Source: Bacteroidota bacterium
GTDB taxonomy: Bacteria > Bacteroidota > Bacteroidia > Chitinophagales > Chitinophagaceae
Assembly (NCBI GenBank): GCA_018268085.1
Contig: JAFDXE010000015.1
Span: 1-64,000 of the forward strand
Length of the DNA stretch: 64,000 nucleotides
Reading direction: 5' to 3'
In this document: positions 9,218-18,597 of the stretch, piece after piece
Layout of the letters: the number at the start of each line of letters is the position of its first letter
Numbering within the stretch: the stretch's first letter is position 1
Notes under the pieces: generated by a model
Databases searched by the model: none
Told to the model about the DNA's origin: nothing
What the model saw: the letters and a program-made list of their open reading frames with translations, nothing else
Made by a program: the position numbers and the translations under genes

Positions 9218-10897
9218 ATGAAAAAAGTATTACTCTATATATTGTTGGTGGTTGTATGTGTACAATGCAAAAAAAGTAAGGATGATGTTACGAACAACAA
9301 TTCTAACCCACCCGTAATTACGCCTGCCGCATTAACACTGGTTAGTGCAACAATCGACAACCGGAATGCATCAACGGTATATAGTAATTACGATGTTGCA
9401 GTAAGCCCATCAATAAAATGTACATTTAATAATAAAGTAAACAGGAGCACAGTATCCGCAATTACCTTAACACAGGGCGCTACATCGATACCACTTGATT
9501 TTAACTGGTCGGCTGGAGATAGTGTGCTTACAATGTCACCAACATCAGCCTTATCATATTTAACTGCCTATACATTGAACCTCTCTTCGTCACTTGCAAC
9601 AACAGAGGGAGGCCATTTGCTTTCTTCACAATATTTTAAACTGGTAACAAAAATTGACTCGTCGGATAAATTTCCCATCCTATCCGATAATGCATTGCTC
9701 GATAAAGTACAGGAGCAAACATTCAGATATTTCTGGGACTTCGCACATCCTGTAAGCGGCCTGGCAAGAGAAAGAAACAGTTCGGGAGAAACGGTTACAT
9801 CCGGCGGTTCCGGCTTTGGTATTATGGCCATACCGGTAGCGGTTAGCCGCTCCTTTATCACGAGAGCAGAGGGGCTGGCAAGAATGCAGACCATCGTGGG
9901 TTTTCTGAAAAACACTGCACAAAAATTTCATGGCGCTTTTCCACACTGGTTGAATGGAACAACAGGAGCTGTTATTCCATTCAGTCAAAATGATAATGGC
10001 GCCGACCTCGTGGAAACATCCTATCTCATGCAGGGATTGATTTGTGCCCGCCAGTTTTTTAATGGCACAGATGCAGCAGAAACATCATTAAGAGATGATA
10101 TCAATGTTTTATGGCAGGGGGTTGAATGGAACTGGTTCCGGCAAAACAACCAGAATGTATTATACTGGCACTGGAGCCCCGACCTCGGTTGGGCAATGAA
10201 CATTCCCATCAGGGGCTGGAATGAATGCCTGGTTACCTATGTGATGGCAGCATCTTCACCAACCTATTCAATACCGGCTTCTGTTTACCAGCAAGGCTGG
10301 GCACAAAACGGTGCTATGCAGAACAACAATACCTACTACGGCTTACCCTTACCGTTAGGTCCGGCTTATGGAGGACCTCTTTTCTTTGCTCACTATTCTT
10401 TCCTCGGTATCGATCCCAACCAGCTTAGTGATGCGTATGCTAATTACTGGACACAAAATGTAAATCATACTAAAATCAACTATAATTATTGTGTGGCCAA
10501 CCCGCAACAGCAGTATGGTTACAGTAACCTCTGCTGGGGACTAACGGCCAGCGATATCCAGAATGGCTACACGGCCAGTTCACCAACAAACGACGTAGGT
10601 GTTATTGCACCTACCGCCGCTCTTTCTTCTTTTCCGTACACACCTGCAGAATCCATGAACGCATTGAAATTCTATTATTATAAATTAGGCGATAAGATCT
10701 GGAGTAACTACGGATTTGTTGATGCCTTTTCATTAAAGAGTTTATGGTTTGCTAATTCAACACTTGCTATCGACCAGGGCCCGATCATTATCATGATCGA
10801 AAATTACCGCACCGGGCTGCTATGGCAATTGTTTACCAGTGCCCCTGAAATAAAAAACGGTATGCTGTCTTTAGGATTTACTGCTCCTTACCTGTAG
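9218..10897 (+). CDS. GH144-type beta-1,2-glucanase, lipoprotein with Ig-like domain
   Basis: The 559 aa protein has a lipoprotein signal (Cys17 after VVCVQ), an Ig-like Big_5/SbsA-type domain (about 30-145) and an (alpha/alpha)6 catalytic domain of the Pfam 'Glycoamylase' family (about 155-559). Family landmarks are QTFRYFWDFAHPVSG, HWSPDLGWAMN, NCWGLTASD-like and AIDQGPIIIMIENYRTGLLW. CAZy groups characterised bacterial members of this kind, including one from Chitinophaga, in GH144 as endo-beta-1,2-glucanases or sophorose-releasing enzymes. The lipid anchor places it on a membrane surface, plausibly the outer membrane as the endo-acting depolymerase. Exact specificity is inferred. Confidence 0.87.
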   Translation: MKKVLLYILLVVVCVQCKKSKDDVTNNNSNPPVITPAALTLVSATIDNRNASTVYSNYDVAVSPSIKCTFNNKVNRSTVSAITLTQGATSIPLDFNWSAGDSVLTMSPTSALSYLTAYTLNLSSSLATTEGGHLLSSQYFKLVTKIDSSDKFPILSDNALLDKVQEQTFRYFWDFAHPVSGLARERNSSGETVTSGGSGFGIMAIPVAVSRSFITRAEGLARMQTIVGFLKNTAQKFHGAFPHWLNGTTGAVIPFSQNDNGADLVETSYLMQGLICARQFFNGTDAAETSLRDDINVLWQGVEWNWFRQNNQNVLYWHWSPDLGWAMNIPIRGWNECLVTYVMAASSPTYSIPASVYQQGWAQNGAMQNNNTYYGLPLPLGPAYGGPLFFAHYSFLGIDPNQLSDAYANYWTQNVNHTKINYNYCVANPQQQYGYSNLCWGLTASDIQNGYTASSPTNDVGVIAPTAALSSFPYTPAESMNALKFYYYKLGDKIWSNYGFVDAFSLKSLWFANSTLAIDQGPIIIMIENYRTGLLWQLFTSAPEIKNGMLSLGFTAPYL

Positions 10898-10957
10898 CAT
10901 TACATTCAAAGTTGCTGTACCTGCTGTTTATTGCTTTACAATTAAACCACTAACGGC

Positions 10958-12301
10958 ATGAAACGTTATTTGCCCCTGTTATTTATTTGCACCTGCGTGC
11001 TGCTTTCCTGTGTACATGCGCAGCAGGAAAAGGATAATACTATTTATATAACCGATAGGCCAAAGAATCTTTCCGACTCGGCTTTACTGGAACTGGTACA
11101 GAAACAAACCTTTCGCTACTTCTGGGACTTTGCACATCCCGTAAGCAATATGGCAAGAGAAAGAAGTAATACAGATGCGGGTTATGGACATGAAACAGTA
11201 ACGGTAGGGGGTACAGGCTTTGGTATCATGTCGGTTATTGTTGCTACCGAAAGAGGATGGATTGCCAGGGATACCGCCGCCAGGTTTTTATTGAAGATGG
11301 TAAATTTTCTGCTGAAGGCAAATTCATATCATGGAGTGTTTCCGCATTGGATGGATGGTGCAACGGGTAAAACAATTCCGTTCAGCAGGAAAGATGATGG
11401 TGCAGACCTGGTGGAAACAGCTTACCTGTTCCAGGGCCTCTTATGTGCCCGGCAATACTTTAACCGCGATAACCCGGTAGAAAATTCATTCAGGGGAAAA
11501 CTGAACTGGTTGTGGTCGGGTATAGAATGGAACTGGTTTACGCATGAGCAGGAAGTGTTGTTCTGGCACTGGAGCCCGAATAACGGGTGGGCTATGAATT
11601 TTCCGGTTCGGGGGTTTAATGAATGTTTAATCATGTATGTGCTGGCATCGGCCGGTGAGGAATATCCCGTTAGTGCAAATGTGTATCACCGTGGATGGGC
11701 CCAAAGCAGCTTCTTTAAAAATGGCAAACAGTTTTACGGCCACCGCTTACCGTTAGGTTTTGATTACGGCGGGCCTTTGTTCTTTTCGCAATATTCTTTC
11801 CTGGGGTTGGATCCATGCGGGCTGAAAGATGAATATGCCGATTACTGGGAACAAAACAGGAACCACACACTGATCAATCATGATTACTGCGTAGATAATC
11901 CAAAGAAATTTAAAGGATATGGCGAAAACTGCTGGGGATTAACGGCATCCGATACCTGGGATGGCTACAATGCCTTTTCACCAACAAACGACGAAGGAAC
12001 CATAACACCTACTGCAGCATTGAGCGCATTTCCATATACCCCGGAATATTCAATGAAAGCGCTTAAACATTTTTATTTTGATCTGGGCGACAAGATCTGG
12101 GGCGAATACGGGTTTGTAGATGCGTTTAATGAATCCAAAAACTGGTATGCAAAAAGTTACCTGGCCATCGACCAGGGGCCAATTGTATCTATGATAGAAA
12201 ATTACCGCACAGGTTTGCTGTGGAAATTATTCATGAGCTGCCCGGAAATACAACAGGGGTTAAAAAGATTCGGATTTTCCAGCCCATGGATTAAAAACTA
12301 A
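10958..12301 (+). CDS. GH144-type glycoside hydrolase, second paralogue
   Basis: This 447 aa protein has a signal peptide with possible lipobox VLLSC (Cys18), although an alternative signal-peptidase-I site follows VHA. The rest is the same catalytic fold as the genes on either side and has no Ig-like domain. Shared blocks include KQTFRYFWDFAHPVSN, GGTGFGIM, HGVFPHWMDGATG, DDGADLVETAY, FWHWSPNNGWAMNFPVRG and AIDQGPIVSMIENYRTG. It lies 60 bp after the first paralogue and 18 bp before the third. It may be the periplasmic or exo-acting partner that cuts imported beta-1,2-oligosaccharides to sophorose; this role is inferred from known family diversity. Confidence 0.87.
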   Translation: MKRYLPLLFICTCVLLSCVHAQQEKDNTIYITDRPKNLSDSALLELVQKQTFRYFWDFAHPVSNMARERSNTDAGYGHETVTVGGTGFGIMSVIVATERGWIARDTAARFLLKMVNFLLKANSYHGVFPHWMDGATGKTIPFSRKDDGADLVETAYLFQGLLCARQYFNRDNPVENSFRGKLNWLWSGIEWNWFTHEQEVLFWHWSPNNGWAMNFPVRGFNECLIMYVLASAGEEYPVSANVYHRGWAQSSFFKNGKQFYGHRLPLGFDYGGPLFFSQYSFLGLDPCGLKDEYADYWEQNRNHTLINHDYCVDNPKKFKGYGENCWGLTASDTWDGYNAFSPTNDEGTITPTAALSAFPYTPEYSMKALKHFYFDLGDKIWGEYGFVDAFNESKNWYAKSYLAIDQGPIVSMIENYRTGLLWKLFMSCPEIQQGLKRFGFSSPWIKN

Positions 12302-12319
12302 CCCCGATCATTAAACGCT

Positions 12320-13756
12320 ATGGATACCAGCATGAGAAAAGTAGTACTAGCCGCTTCGTTGTTATGGTCGTTTACCGGCATTGCTCAACCATTGGGTAAA
12401 GGAACCTATGGCGACGGACCAGATAGCATTGCACCTGTTGGCATCATGAATAACCTTACAGATGATCAATTACTGGAAACAGTACAGAAGCAAACGTTTC
12501 GGTTTTTCTGGCATGGCTGTCACCCGGTTAGCGGGCTGGCACTGGAAAGAAGCGACACTGTTAAAGCAGAATATTATTGGGATTATATCAACGAAGCATG
12601 GGGCGAACCTAACCTAAGTAAAACAGATTTCGGTCCAGATGCAGGCGCTATCGGCGGAACAGGATTTGGCATTATGGCAACCGTTGTGGCAGTAGAACGC
12701 AAATGGATCGGCAGGGATACTGCTGTTCGAAGGCTGATAAAAATCGCAGACTTCCTCTTACATGCCGATTGTTTTCATGGTATCTATCCGCATTTCATGA
12801 ACGGAAGAACAGGAAAGACAATTCCGTTCGATCGTTTAGATGATGGAGCCGACCTGGTTGAAACTTCTTATCTCCTGATGGGATTCCTGGCCGCCCGTGA
12901 ATATTTTAAAGCCGATACGCAGGAAGAAAAATATCTCAGGAAGCGAATCGACCAGTTATGGGGCGCTGCTAACTGGAACTGGCACACAAACAATCAAAAT
13001 AAATTATTCTGGCACTGGAGTCCAAACAACGGTTTTGATATGAACTTCCCTGTTTGGGGATGGAATGAATGCCTGATCACTTATATCATGGCGGCATCTT
13101 CTCCGTATCATTCTATTTCCAAAGATGTGTACAATGGCACATGGTCCGGGAGCATGGGATTTAAAAACGGGAAAGAATATTACGGCTATACTTTGCCGTT
13201 AGGTAACTACGATAAAGACAAAGGCGGTCCGTTATTCTTTGAACAATATACATTCCAGGGCATCGATCCTAACGGCCTTACCGATTCACTGGGCAACGAT
13301 TATTTTTTACAAGGAAAAAATCATACCCTTATTAACAGGGCTTACTGCATCAGCAATCCAAAAAACTACAAGGGATACAGCAATGTGTGCTGGGGATTAA
13401 CTGCAGGAGATAGTTATAAAGGTTATGTTGCCCACAGCCCCGAAAATGATTTTGGCGTTATTCAACCAACTGCGGCTATTGCTTCGATGCCTTACACGCC
13501 TAAAGAAAGCATGGAAGCACTGCGGTATTTTTATTACCAGCTTGGAAATAAAATATGGAGTAAATATGGTTTTGTCGACGGGTTTAGCATTCACCACAAC
13601 TGGTACGCTAAAAGTCACCTGGCGATAGACCAGGGGCCGATCATTGTGATGATAGAAAATTATCGAACGGGATTGATATGGAAATTGTTCATGCAGATTC
13701 CCGACATACAAAATGGATTAAAAAAACTTGGGTTTGCCAGTAAATGGTATAAGTAA
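12320..13756 (+). CDS. GH144-type glycoside hydrolase, third paralogue
   Basis: A 478 aa paralogue with a signal-peptidase-I type leader ending near GIAQ. Relative to the second copy it has a roughly 25-residue insertion after the ALERSDT block (about residues 77-105) and another around GNYDKDKGG. The conserved catalytic blocks are present: QTFRFFWHGCHPVSG, GGTGFGIM, HGIYPHFMNG, LDDGADLVETSY, FWHWSPNNGFDMN and AIDQGPIIVMIENYRTG. The insertions near the substrate cleft suggest a different chain-length preference from the other two. Either ATG at 12320 or ATG at 12332 can start it. Confidence 0.86.
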   Translation: MDTSMRKVVLAASLLWSFTGIAQPLGKGTYGDGPDSIAPVGIMNNLTDDQLLETVQKQTFRFFWHGCHPVSGLALERSDTVKAEYYWDYINEAWGEPNLSKTDFGPDAGAIGGTGFGIMATVVAVERKWIGRDTAVRRLIKIADFLLHADCFHGIYPHFMNGRTGKTIPFDRLDDGADLVETSYLLMGFLAAREYFKADTQEEKYLRKRIDQLWGAANWNWHTNNQNKLFWHWSPNNGFDMNFPVWGWNECLITYIMAASSPYHSISKDVYNGTWSGSMGFKNGKEYYGYTLPLGNYDKDKGGPLFFEQYTFQGIDPNGLTDSLGNDYFLQGKNHTLINRAYCISNPKNYKGYSNVCWGLTAGDSYKGYVAHSPENDFGVIQPTAAIASMPYTPKESMEALRYFYYQLGNKIWSKYGFVDGFSIHHNWYAKSHLAIDQGPIIVMIENYRTGLIWKLFMQIPDIQNGLKKLGFASKWYK

Positions 13757-13783
13757 TGGAATCGTTAAATTAAAAGAATACAA

Positions 13784-14209
13784 ATGAATCTCTTCTCTGT
13801 TAAACCGCTTGGATTAAACGCAGGCCTTTTTCTTATTCGGGTGTTAACAGGTTCATTCCTGCTGTATCATGGCTGGGAAATTTTCAACGGAAAAGCCATG
13901 CAGGAATATGCGCAATGGGATGCATTTAAAAATATGTCGTATCCCACGGGTATGGTATATGCCGGTAAGTTTTTTGAACTTGCAGGGGGCGCTTTGCTTG
14001 TACTCGGTTTGGTTACAAGGATCGCTTCGCTCATGGTAGCCGGCACACTCGGATATATAACGTTTGTTATGGGCAATGGAAAAATATGGAGCGATGATCA
14101 GTATCCTTTTTTATTTGTGATGTTGTTGCTGGTATTCATTTTTACAGGTCCCGGAACAATAAGTGTTGATGCATTTATCAATAAACAAAAATTAATTAAA
14201 CAGATTTGA
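13784..14209 (+). CDS. DoxX-family membrane protein
   Basis: A 141 aa integral membrane protein with four predicted helices and DoxX-like features: an early FLIRVLTGSFLLYHGWEIF, then a FFELAGGALLVLGLVTRIASLMVAGTL core and an acidic turn before the last helix. DoxX proteins are small quinone-reductase or terminal-oxidase-associated membrane proteins of broadly unclear role. It is embedded in the hydrolase operon, 28 bp after the third GH144 gene and 1 bp before the next gene. Its contribution to glycan use is unknown. Confidence 0.85.
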   Translation: MNLFSVKPLGLNAGLFLIRVLTGSFLLYHGWEIFNGKAMQEYAQWDAFKNMSYPTGMVYAGKFFELAGGALLVLGLVTRIASLMVAGTLGYITFVMGNGKIWSDDQYPFLFVMLLLVFIFTGPGTISVDAFINKQKLIKQI

Positions 14210-14210
14210 T

Positions 14211-15968
14211 ATGACCGCTTCATTAACCCGTAAGCTGTTCTTGCTTTGTTATGTTATCATCAGCAGCTTTACTTCTATTGGCCAGCAGAAAACGTTTTGT
14301 AATCCTGTTAATGTCGATTACGGATATACGCCGTTTACTGAATTTGCAGCGTGGGGTAAACACCGGGCCACTGCCGATCCTGTTATTGTAAATTACAAAG
14401 GAGATTTTTATTTATTCAGTACCAACCAATGGGGATACTGGTATAGCAATGATATGCTCAACTGGCATTTTAACGCACGAAAATTCCTGCGCCCCTGGAA
14501 CAATTCAAAGGATGAACTATGTGCGCCGGCTGTTGGTATAATTGGTGATACAATGATCGTATTTGGCTCTACCTACACCAGTAAGTTTACTATCTGGATA
14601 AGTACCAACCCGAAAGCAAATGAATGGAAGCCATTAGTTGATTCATTTGATATAGGTGGTTGGGATCCGGCATTTTTTACAGATGATGATGGCCGTTTGT
14701 ATATGTATAATGGCAGTAGCAACAATTATCCTGTGTACGGAGTAGAATTAAACCGGAAAACTTTTCAACCAATAGGCACACGAACACCGATGTATTTGTT
14801 GCAGGACTGGCGTTATGGCTGGCAACGTTTCGGAGAAAATATGGATAATACTTTTCTCGATCCGTTTATCGAAGGCGCCTGGATGACAAAACACAACAAC
14901 AAATATTATTTTCAATATGGAGCACCGGGTACAGAAATGAGTGGGTATGCAGATGGTGTGGTTGTTTCCGACAGGCCCATATTTGAAGGAAGGGAAACAC
15001 ATCCGCAATCAGACCCGCTGAGTTTTAAGCCGGGTGGATTCTCAAGAGGCGCAGGGCACGGTTCCACGTTCCAGGATAATAATGGAGATTACTGGCATAT
15101 CTCTACCAGCATCATTTGCGTAAAGAATACCTGGGAAAGAAGAATGGGCATCTGGCCTGCAGGTTTCGATAAAGACGATGTGATGTGGTGCAATACGGTG
15201 TTTGGCGATTATCCACATTACCTGCCTTATGTAAAAGGAGTAGATCATGGAGGATTTGCCGGATGGTTCCTGCTCAATTATAAAAAGCCGGTAACGGTTT
15301 CGTCTACACTTGGTAGTTATACAGCCAATAACGTGGTAGATGAAAGTATTAAAACCTATTGGAGCGCAAAAACAGCAGATAAAGGAGAATGGGTAATTTC
15401 TGATCTCGGTAACCTGTCTGTTGTAAATGCCATTCAAATCAACTACGCCGACCAGGATGTTGAATTTATCGGTAAGTCGTCAGGTGTTTATCATCAATAT
15501 AAATTGTATTATTCTGCTGACGGAAAGAAATGGAATGTACTGGTTGATAAAAGCAACAATAAAACTGATGTACCACACGACTATGTAGAATTAGAAAAAC
15601 CCGTACAAGCGAGGTTCATTAAACTGGAAAACATTCGCATGCCCACAGGGAAATTCGCCATCAGTGGTTTGCGTGTTTTTGGTAACGGCAACGGCCCCAA
15701 ACCGGATGCAGTTAAAGACCTGTATGTGTTACGTACTGAAAAAGACAAACGAAGTGCATACATAAAATGGAACCCGGTAGATAATGCGTTTGCTTACAAT
15801 CTTTATTATGGAACATCCCCGGAGAAACTGTATAGCTGCATCATGGTACACGATGCTAACGAATACTGGTTTAAAGCAATGGATAAAAACATGACCTATT
15901 ATTTTTCCATAGAAGCCATAAATGAGAACGGCGTATCAGAACGAACAGCAGTAAAAAAAGTAGAATAA
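14211..15968 (+). CDS. GH43-like glycosidase with F5/8C and Fn3 modules
   Basis: The 585 aa secreted protein has a signal peptide ending near TSIGQQ. A five-bladed GH43-type propeller (about 30-345) shows the expected acidic trio: Asp56 in ATADPVIV, Asp152 in GWDPAFF and Glu221 in FIEGAWM. A discoidin/F5-8C carbohydrate-binding domain (about 355-490) and an Fn3-like domain (about 495-585) follow. GH43 and related propellers usually remove arabinose, xylose or galactose side units, so it may trim decorations from the main glucan. The true substrate cannot be read from the sequence. Its start is 1 bp after the doxX-like stop codon, indicating tight coupling. Confidence 0.85.
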   Translation: MTASLTRKLFLLCYVIISSFTSIGQQKTFCNPVNVDYGYTPFTEFAAWGKHRATADPVIVNYKGDFYLFSTNQWGYWYSNDMLNWHFNARKFLRPWNNSKDELCAPAVGIIGDTMIVFGSTYTSKFTIWISTNPKANEWKPLVDSFDIGGWDPAFFTDDDGRLYMYNGSSNNYPVYGVELNRKTFQPIGTRTPMYLLQDWRYGWQRFGENMDNTFLDPFIEGAWMTKHNNKYYFQYGAPGTEMSGYADGVVVSDRPIFEGRETHPQSDPLSFKPGGFSRGAGHGSTFQDNNGDYWHISTSIICVKNTWERRMGIWPAGFDKDDVMWCNTVFGDYPHYLPYVKGVDHGGFAGWFLLNYKKPVTVSSTLGSYTANNVVDESIKTYWSAKTADKGEWVISDLGNLSVVNAIQINYADQDVEFIGKSSGVYHQYKLYYSADGKKWNVLVDKSNNKTDVPHDYVELEKPVQARFIKLENIRMPTGKFAISGLRVFGNGNGPKPDAVKDLYVLRTEKDKRSAYIKWNPVDNAFAYNLYYGTSPEKLYSCIMVHDANEYWFKAMDKNMTYYFSIEAINENGVSERTAVKKVE

Positions 15969-15975
15969 AATCTAT

Positions 15976-17913
15976 ATGAAAAAAACCATCATTATCCTTG
16001 CAATCCTGCACAGCAGCATGTGTTCTTTCGCAACATTGCGGTTGCCTGCTGTGTTTACCGACAACATGGTTATCCAGCAAAATAAATCTAACCCGGTATG
16101 GGGTTGGGCTAACCCGGGTGAAAAGATCACCGTAAAGTTTAACAACAATAAATACACAACGGTTGCATCTGCTGCAGGGGAATGGAAAATAAATTTATCG
16201 CCGCTGAAGGCAAACAGTAGCGGGGATATAATTGTACAATCTGAAAATGAAACAAAACAAATTAAAAATGTAATTACCGGTGAGGTATGGCTTTGCAGCG
16301 GGCAAAGTAATATGGAATTTACCATGAGTTCTTTTACCAGTTTTTACAAAGATGAAATTCAACAATGTAAAGATGAGTATATCAGGTTTGTTGTAATACA
16401 ATCAAACTTCAACAACAAAGAAAAAAGCGATGCTGCATTAAGAATGGCGTGGACAACCGTAAACCCTGAAACAATCGGAGGTTGTTCTGCTGTTGCCTAT
16501 TTCTTTGCAAAGGCGCTTAGGAAAAAACTAGGCGTGCCGGTTGGCCTTGTAATCTCGAGTTGGGGCGGAACACCAGCACAGTCATGGGTAGACGAAAACA
16601 CGATCAGGAATTTTCCTGCTTACGCCGATCGTTATGAGAATGCGGTTAAGAAGATAAATTTTGATAAGATTGAAGAAGCAAAAGAAAGCTTTGCAGCAAC
16701 ATATAATACTGCCAAGGCAAATATCAGTGCAGGGTTTAATAAATATACATCTGCCGATTTCAACGATAGCGGCTGGGAAAAAGTTAATCTTCCCGGATTT
16801 TGGGAAGATGCAGGCCATCCGGATATGGATGGAATCGGTGTGTATCGCTTATCATTTACAGTGAACAATAATGACGCAGGTAAACAAGCTATGTTGTATT
16901 TACCTGCAATTGATGACGCAGACTCAACCTATATAAATGGTACACTGGTTGGAACACTAAAAATCTGGAATGAACCCAGGAAGTATAACATTCCGGGAGG
17001 ACTGCTGAAATCCGGAAAGAATATAATGACGATTTGGGTTGAAGATACCGGAGGTGCAGGAGGATTGATTAACGAAAGAGATAAATTTTATATTGAAATA
17101 GAAGGAAAGAAAACGATGCTCGCCGGACCGGCAACATTTAACCCATTGCTGGCACTACAAACGATAAGTGATGGTGTAAATTATAATTCACTTCAGAATG
17201 AACCAGGTGTTTTGTTTAACGCAATGATTGCTCCCTTGTTGAATGAACAATTTGCCGGCGTAATCTGGTACCAGGGAGAAAGTAATACCGGTAATTATAA
17301 AGAATACCGAACACTTTTTCCATCATTGATCAACTGCTGGCGAAATCGCTTTCAGCAAAAAGATCTGCCCTTTTTATTTGTACAGCTATCTTCATTTAAT
17401 CCTTCGGGAGTTGAGCCACGCATCAGTGATTGGGCTGGTTTGAGAGAAGCACAAACGTATGCTTTAAAACTTCCCAAAACAGGAATGGCTGTTACAACAG
17501 ATGTTGGCGACGAAAAAGACATTCATCCAAAACGAAAAAAAGAAGTAGGGGAACGACTGGCAGCACAGGCTTTCAATAAAATATATGGATTTACCAGGGA
17601 AATTTGTTCGGGCCCTGAATTTAGTTTGTATAAAACAGAAGGAAATACCATCAGCATACAATTTACCAATACCGGTAAAGGGTTGATGCATACCGGTGAT
17701 ACATTAATGGGTTTCATGATTGCCGGTAAAGACAAACAATTTGTTCCTGCCACAGCAAAGATCATAAATGATCAGGTGCAGGTTTCAGGCGAAGGAATAA
17801 CTTCACCTGTATATGTACGTTATGCGTGGGCCAATTCACCCCTGGCTGCGAATTTATACAACGGGGAAGGATTTCCTGCTGTGCCATTCAGAACTGATAA
17901 AGATGAGGAATGA
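15976..17913 (+). CDS. Sialate O-acetylesterase-like SGNH esterase
   Basis: A 645 aa secreted protein of the SASA family. The catalytic Ser block is SGQSNM (about 108-113), an oxyanion block reads ISSWGGTPAQSW, a further block is IWYQGESNT, and the late GDEKDIHPKRK carries the Asp-x-x-His pair. A beta-sandwich insertion (about 235-375) splits the catalytic domain, as is usual in the longer members. In glycan loci these enzymes remove O-acyl groups from sugars, and sialic acid is not the only possible substrate. Its stop codon overlaps the start of the next esterase gene by 4 bp. Confidence 0.87.
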   Translation: MKKTIIILAILHSSMCSFATLRLPAVFTDNMVIQQNKSNPVWGWANPGEKITVKFNNNKYTTVASAAGEWKINLSPLKANSSGDIIVQSENETKQIKNVITGEVWLCSGQSNMEFTMSSFTSFYKDEIQQCKDEYIRFVVIQSNFNNKEKSDAALRMAWTTVNPETIGGCSAVAYFFAKALRKKLGVPVGLVISSWGGTPAQSWVDENTIRNFPAYADRYENAVKKINFDKIEEAKESFAATYNTAKANISAGFNKYTSADFNDSGWEKVNLPGFWEDAGHPDMDGIGVYRLSFTVNNNDAGKQAMLYLPAIDDADSTYINGTLVGTLKIWNEPRKYNIPGGLLKSGKNIMTIWVEDTGGAGGLINERDKFYIEIEGKKTMLAGPATFNPLLALQTISDGVNYNSLQNEPGVLFNAMIAPLLNEQFAGVIWYQGESNTGNYKEYRTLFPSLINCWRNRFQQKDLPFLFVQLSSFNPSGVEPRISDWAGLREAQTYALKLPKTGMAVTTDVGDEKDIHPKRKKEVGERLAAQAFNKIYGFTREICSGPEFSLYKTEGNTISIQFTNTGKGLMHTGDTLMGFMIAGKDKQFVPATAKIINDQVQVSGEGITSPVYVRYAWANSPLAANLYNGEGFPAVPFRTDKDEE

Positions 17914-18572
17914 TTAAAAAAATACTGATATCGCTGGTCCTGTTATTGTTGACAACAGCATTGGTGCATGCACAGGCATTTGCCAATGAAATTGCTGCAT
18001 TTAAAACTGCAGACTCTATTCATTATCCGTTTGAAGGCAAGCACCCGATCGTATTTGCCGGAAGTTCTTCTTTTCGTTTGTGGAAAAACATGGAGAAAGA
18101 TTTTGAAGGTTATCCCGTATTGAATCGTGGCTTCGGTGGATCAACTTTACCTGATGTAATACAGTATGCAGAGGATGTCATCATAAAGTATTCACCAAAA
18201 CAGGTAATAATTTACTGTGGCGAAAATGATTTTGCCGCTGCTGATACGATGAAAGTTACCACGGTAGTTAATAATTTCCGGGTGTTGTTTACAATGATAC
18301 GCAAAAAATTACCTGCTGTACCCATTGCCTATGTGTCAATGAAACCAAGTCCGAGTCGTACTCATTTATTGCCGAAATTTCAGCAGGCAAATAAGCAAAT
18401 AAAAAGATATTTAAAGCATCAACCGAATACAGTTTATATAGATGTGTATTCGCTGATGCTGAATAACGATGGCGGCATACAGAAGGATATTTTCATAGAA
18501 GACAATCTTCATATGAATGAAAAAGGATATCGCATCTGGACGGAGGCCATCAAACCCTTTTTACTCAAATAA
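17910..18572 (+). CDS. GDSL/SGNH-type carbohydrate esterase
   Basis: A 220 aa secreted SGNH hydrolase with signal peptide ending near HAQA. All blocks are present: the nucleophile block FAGSSSFRLW (Ser around 53), block II NRGFGGST, block III IYCGENDF (Asn106) and the Asp-x-x-His block EDNLHMN (Asp198, His201). The ATG overlaps the previous stop as ATGA, so translation of the two esterases is coupled. It probably removes acyl groups. Osmoregulated beta-1,2-glucans can be succinylated, which would fit but is unproven here. Confidence 0.87.
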   Translation: MIKKILISLVLLLLTTALVHAQAFANEIAAFKTADSIHYPFEGKHPIVFAGSSSFRLWKNMEKDFEGYPVLNRGFGGSTLPDVIQYAEDVIIKYSPKQVIIYCGENDFAAADTMKVTTVVNNFRVLFTMIRKKLPAVPIAYVSMKPSPSRTHLLPKFQQANKQIKRYLKHQPNTVYIDVYSLMLNNDGGIQKDIFIEDNLHMNEKGYRIWTEAIKPFLLK

Positions 18573-18597
18573 TGATTAATTGATAAAACCACACAAC

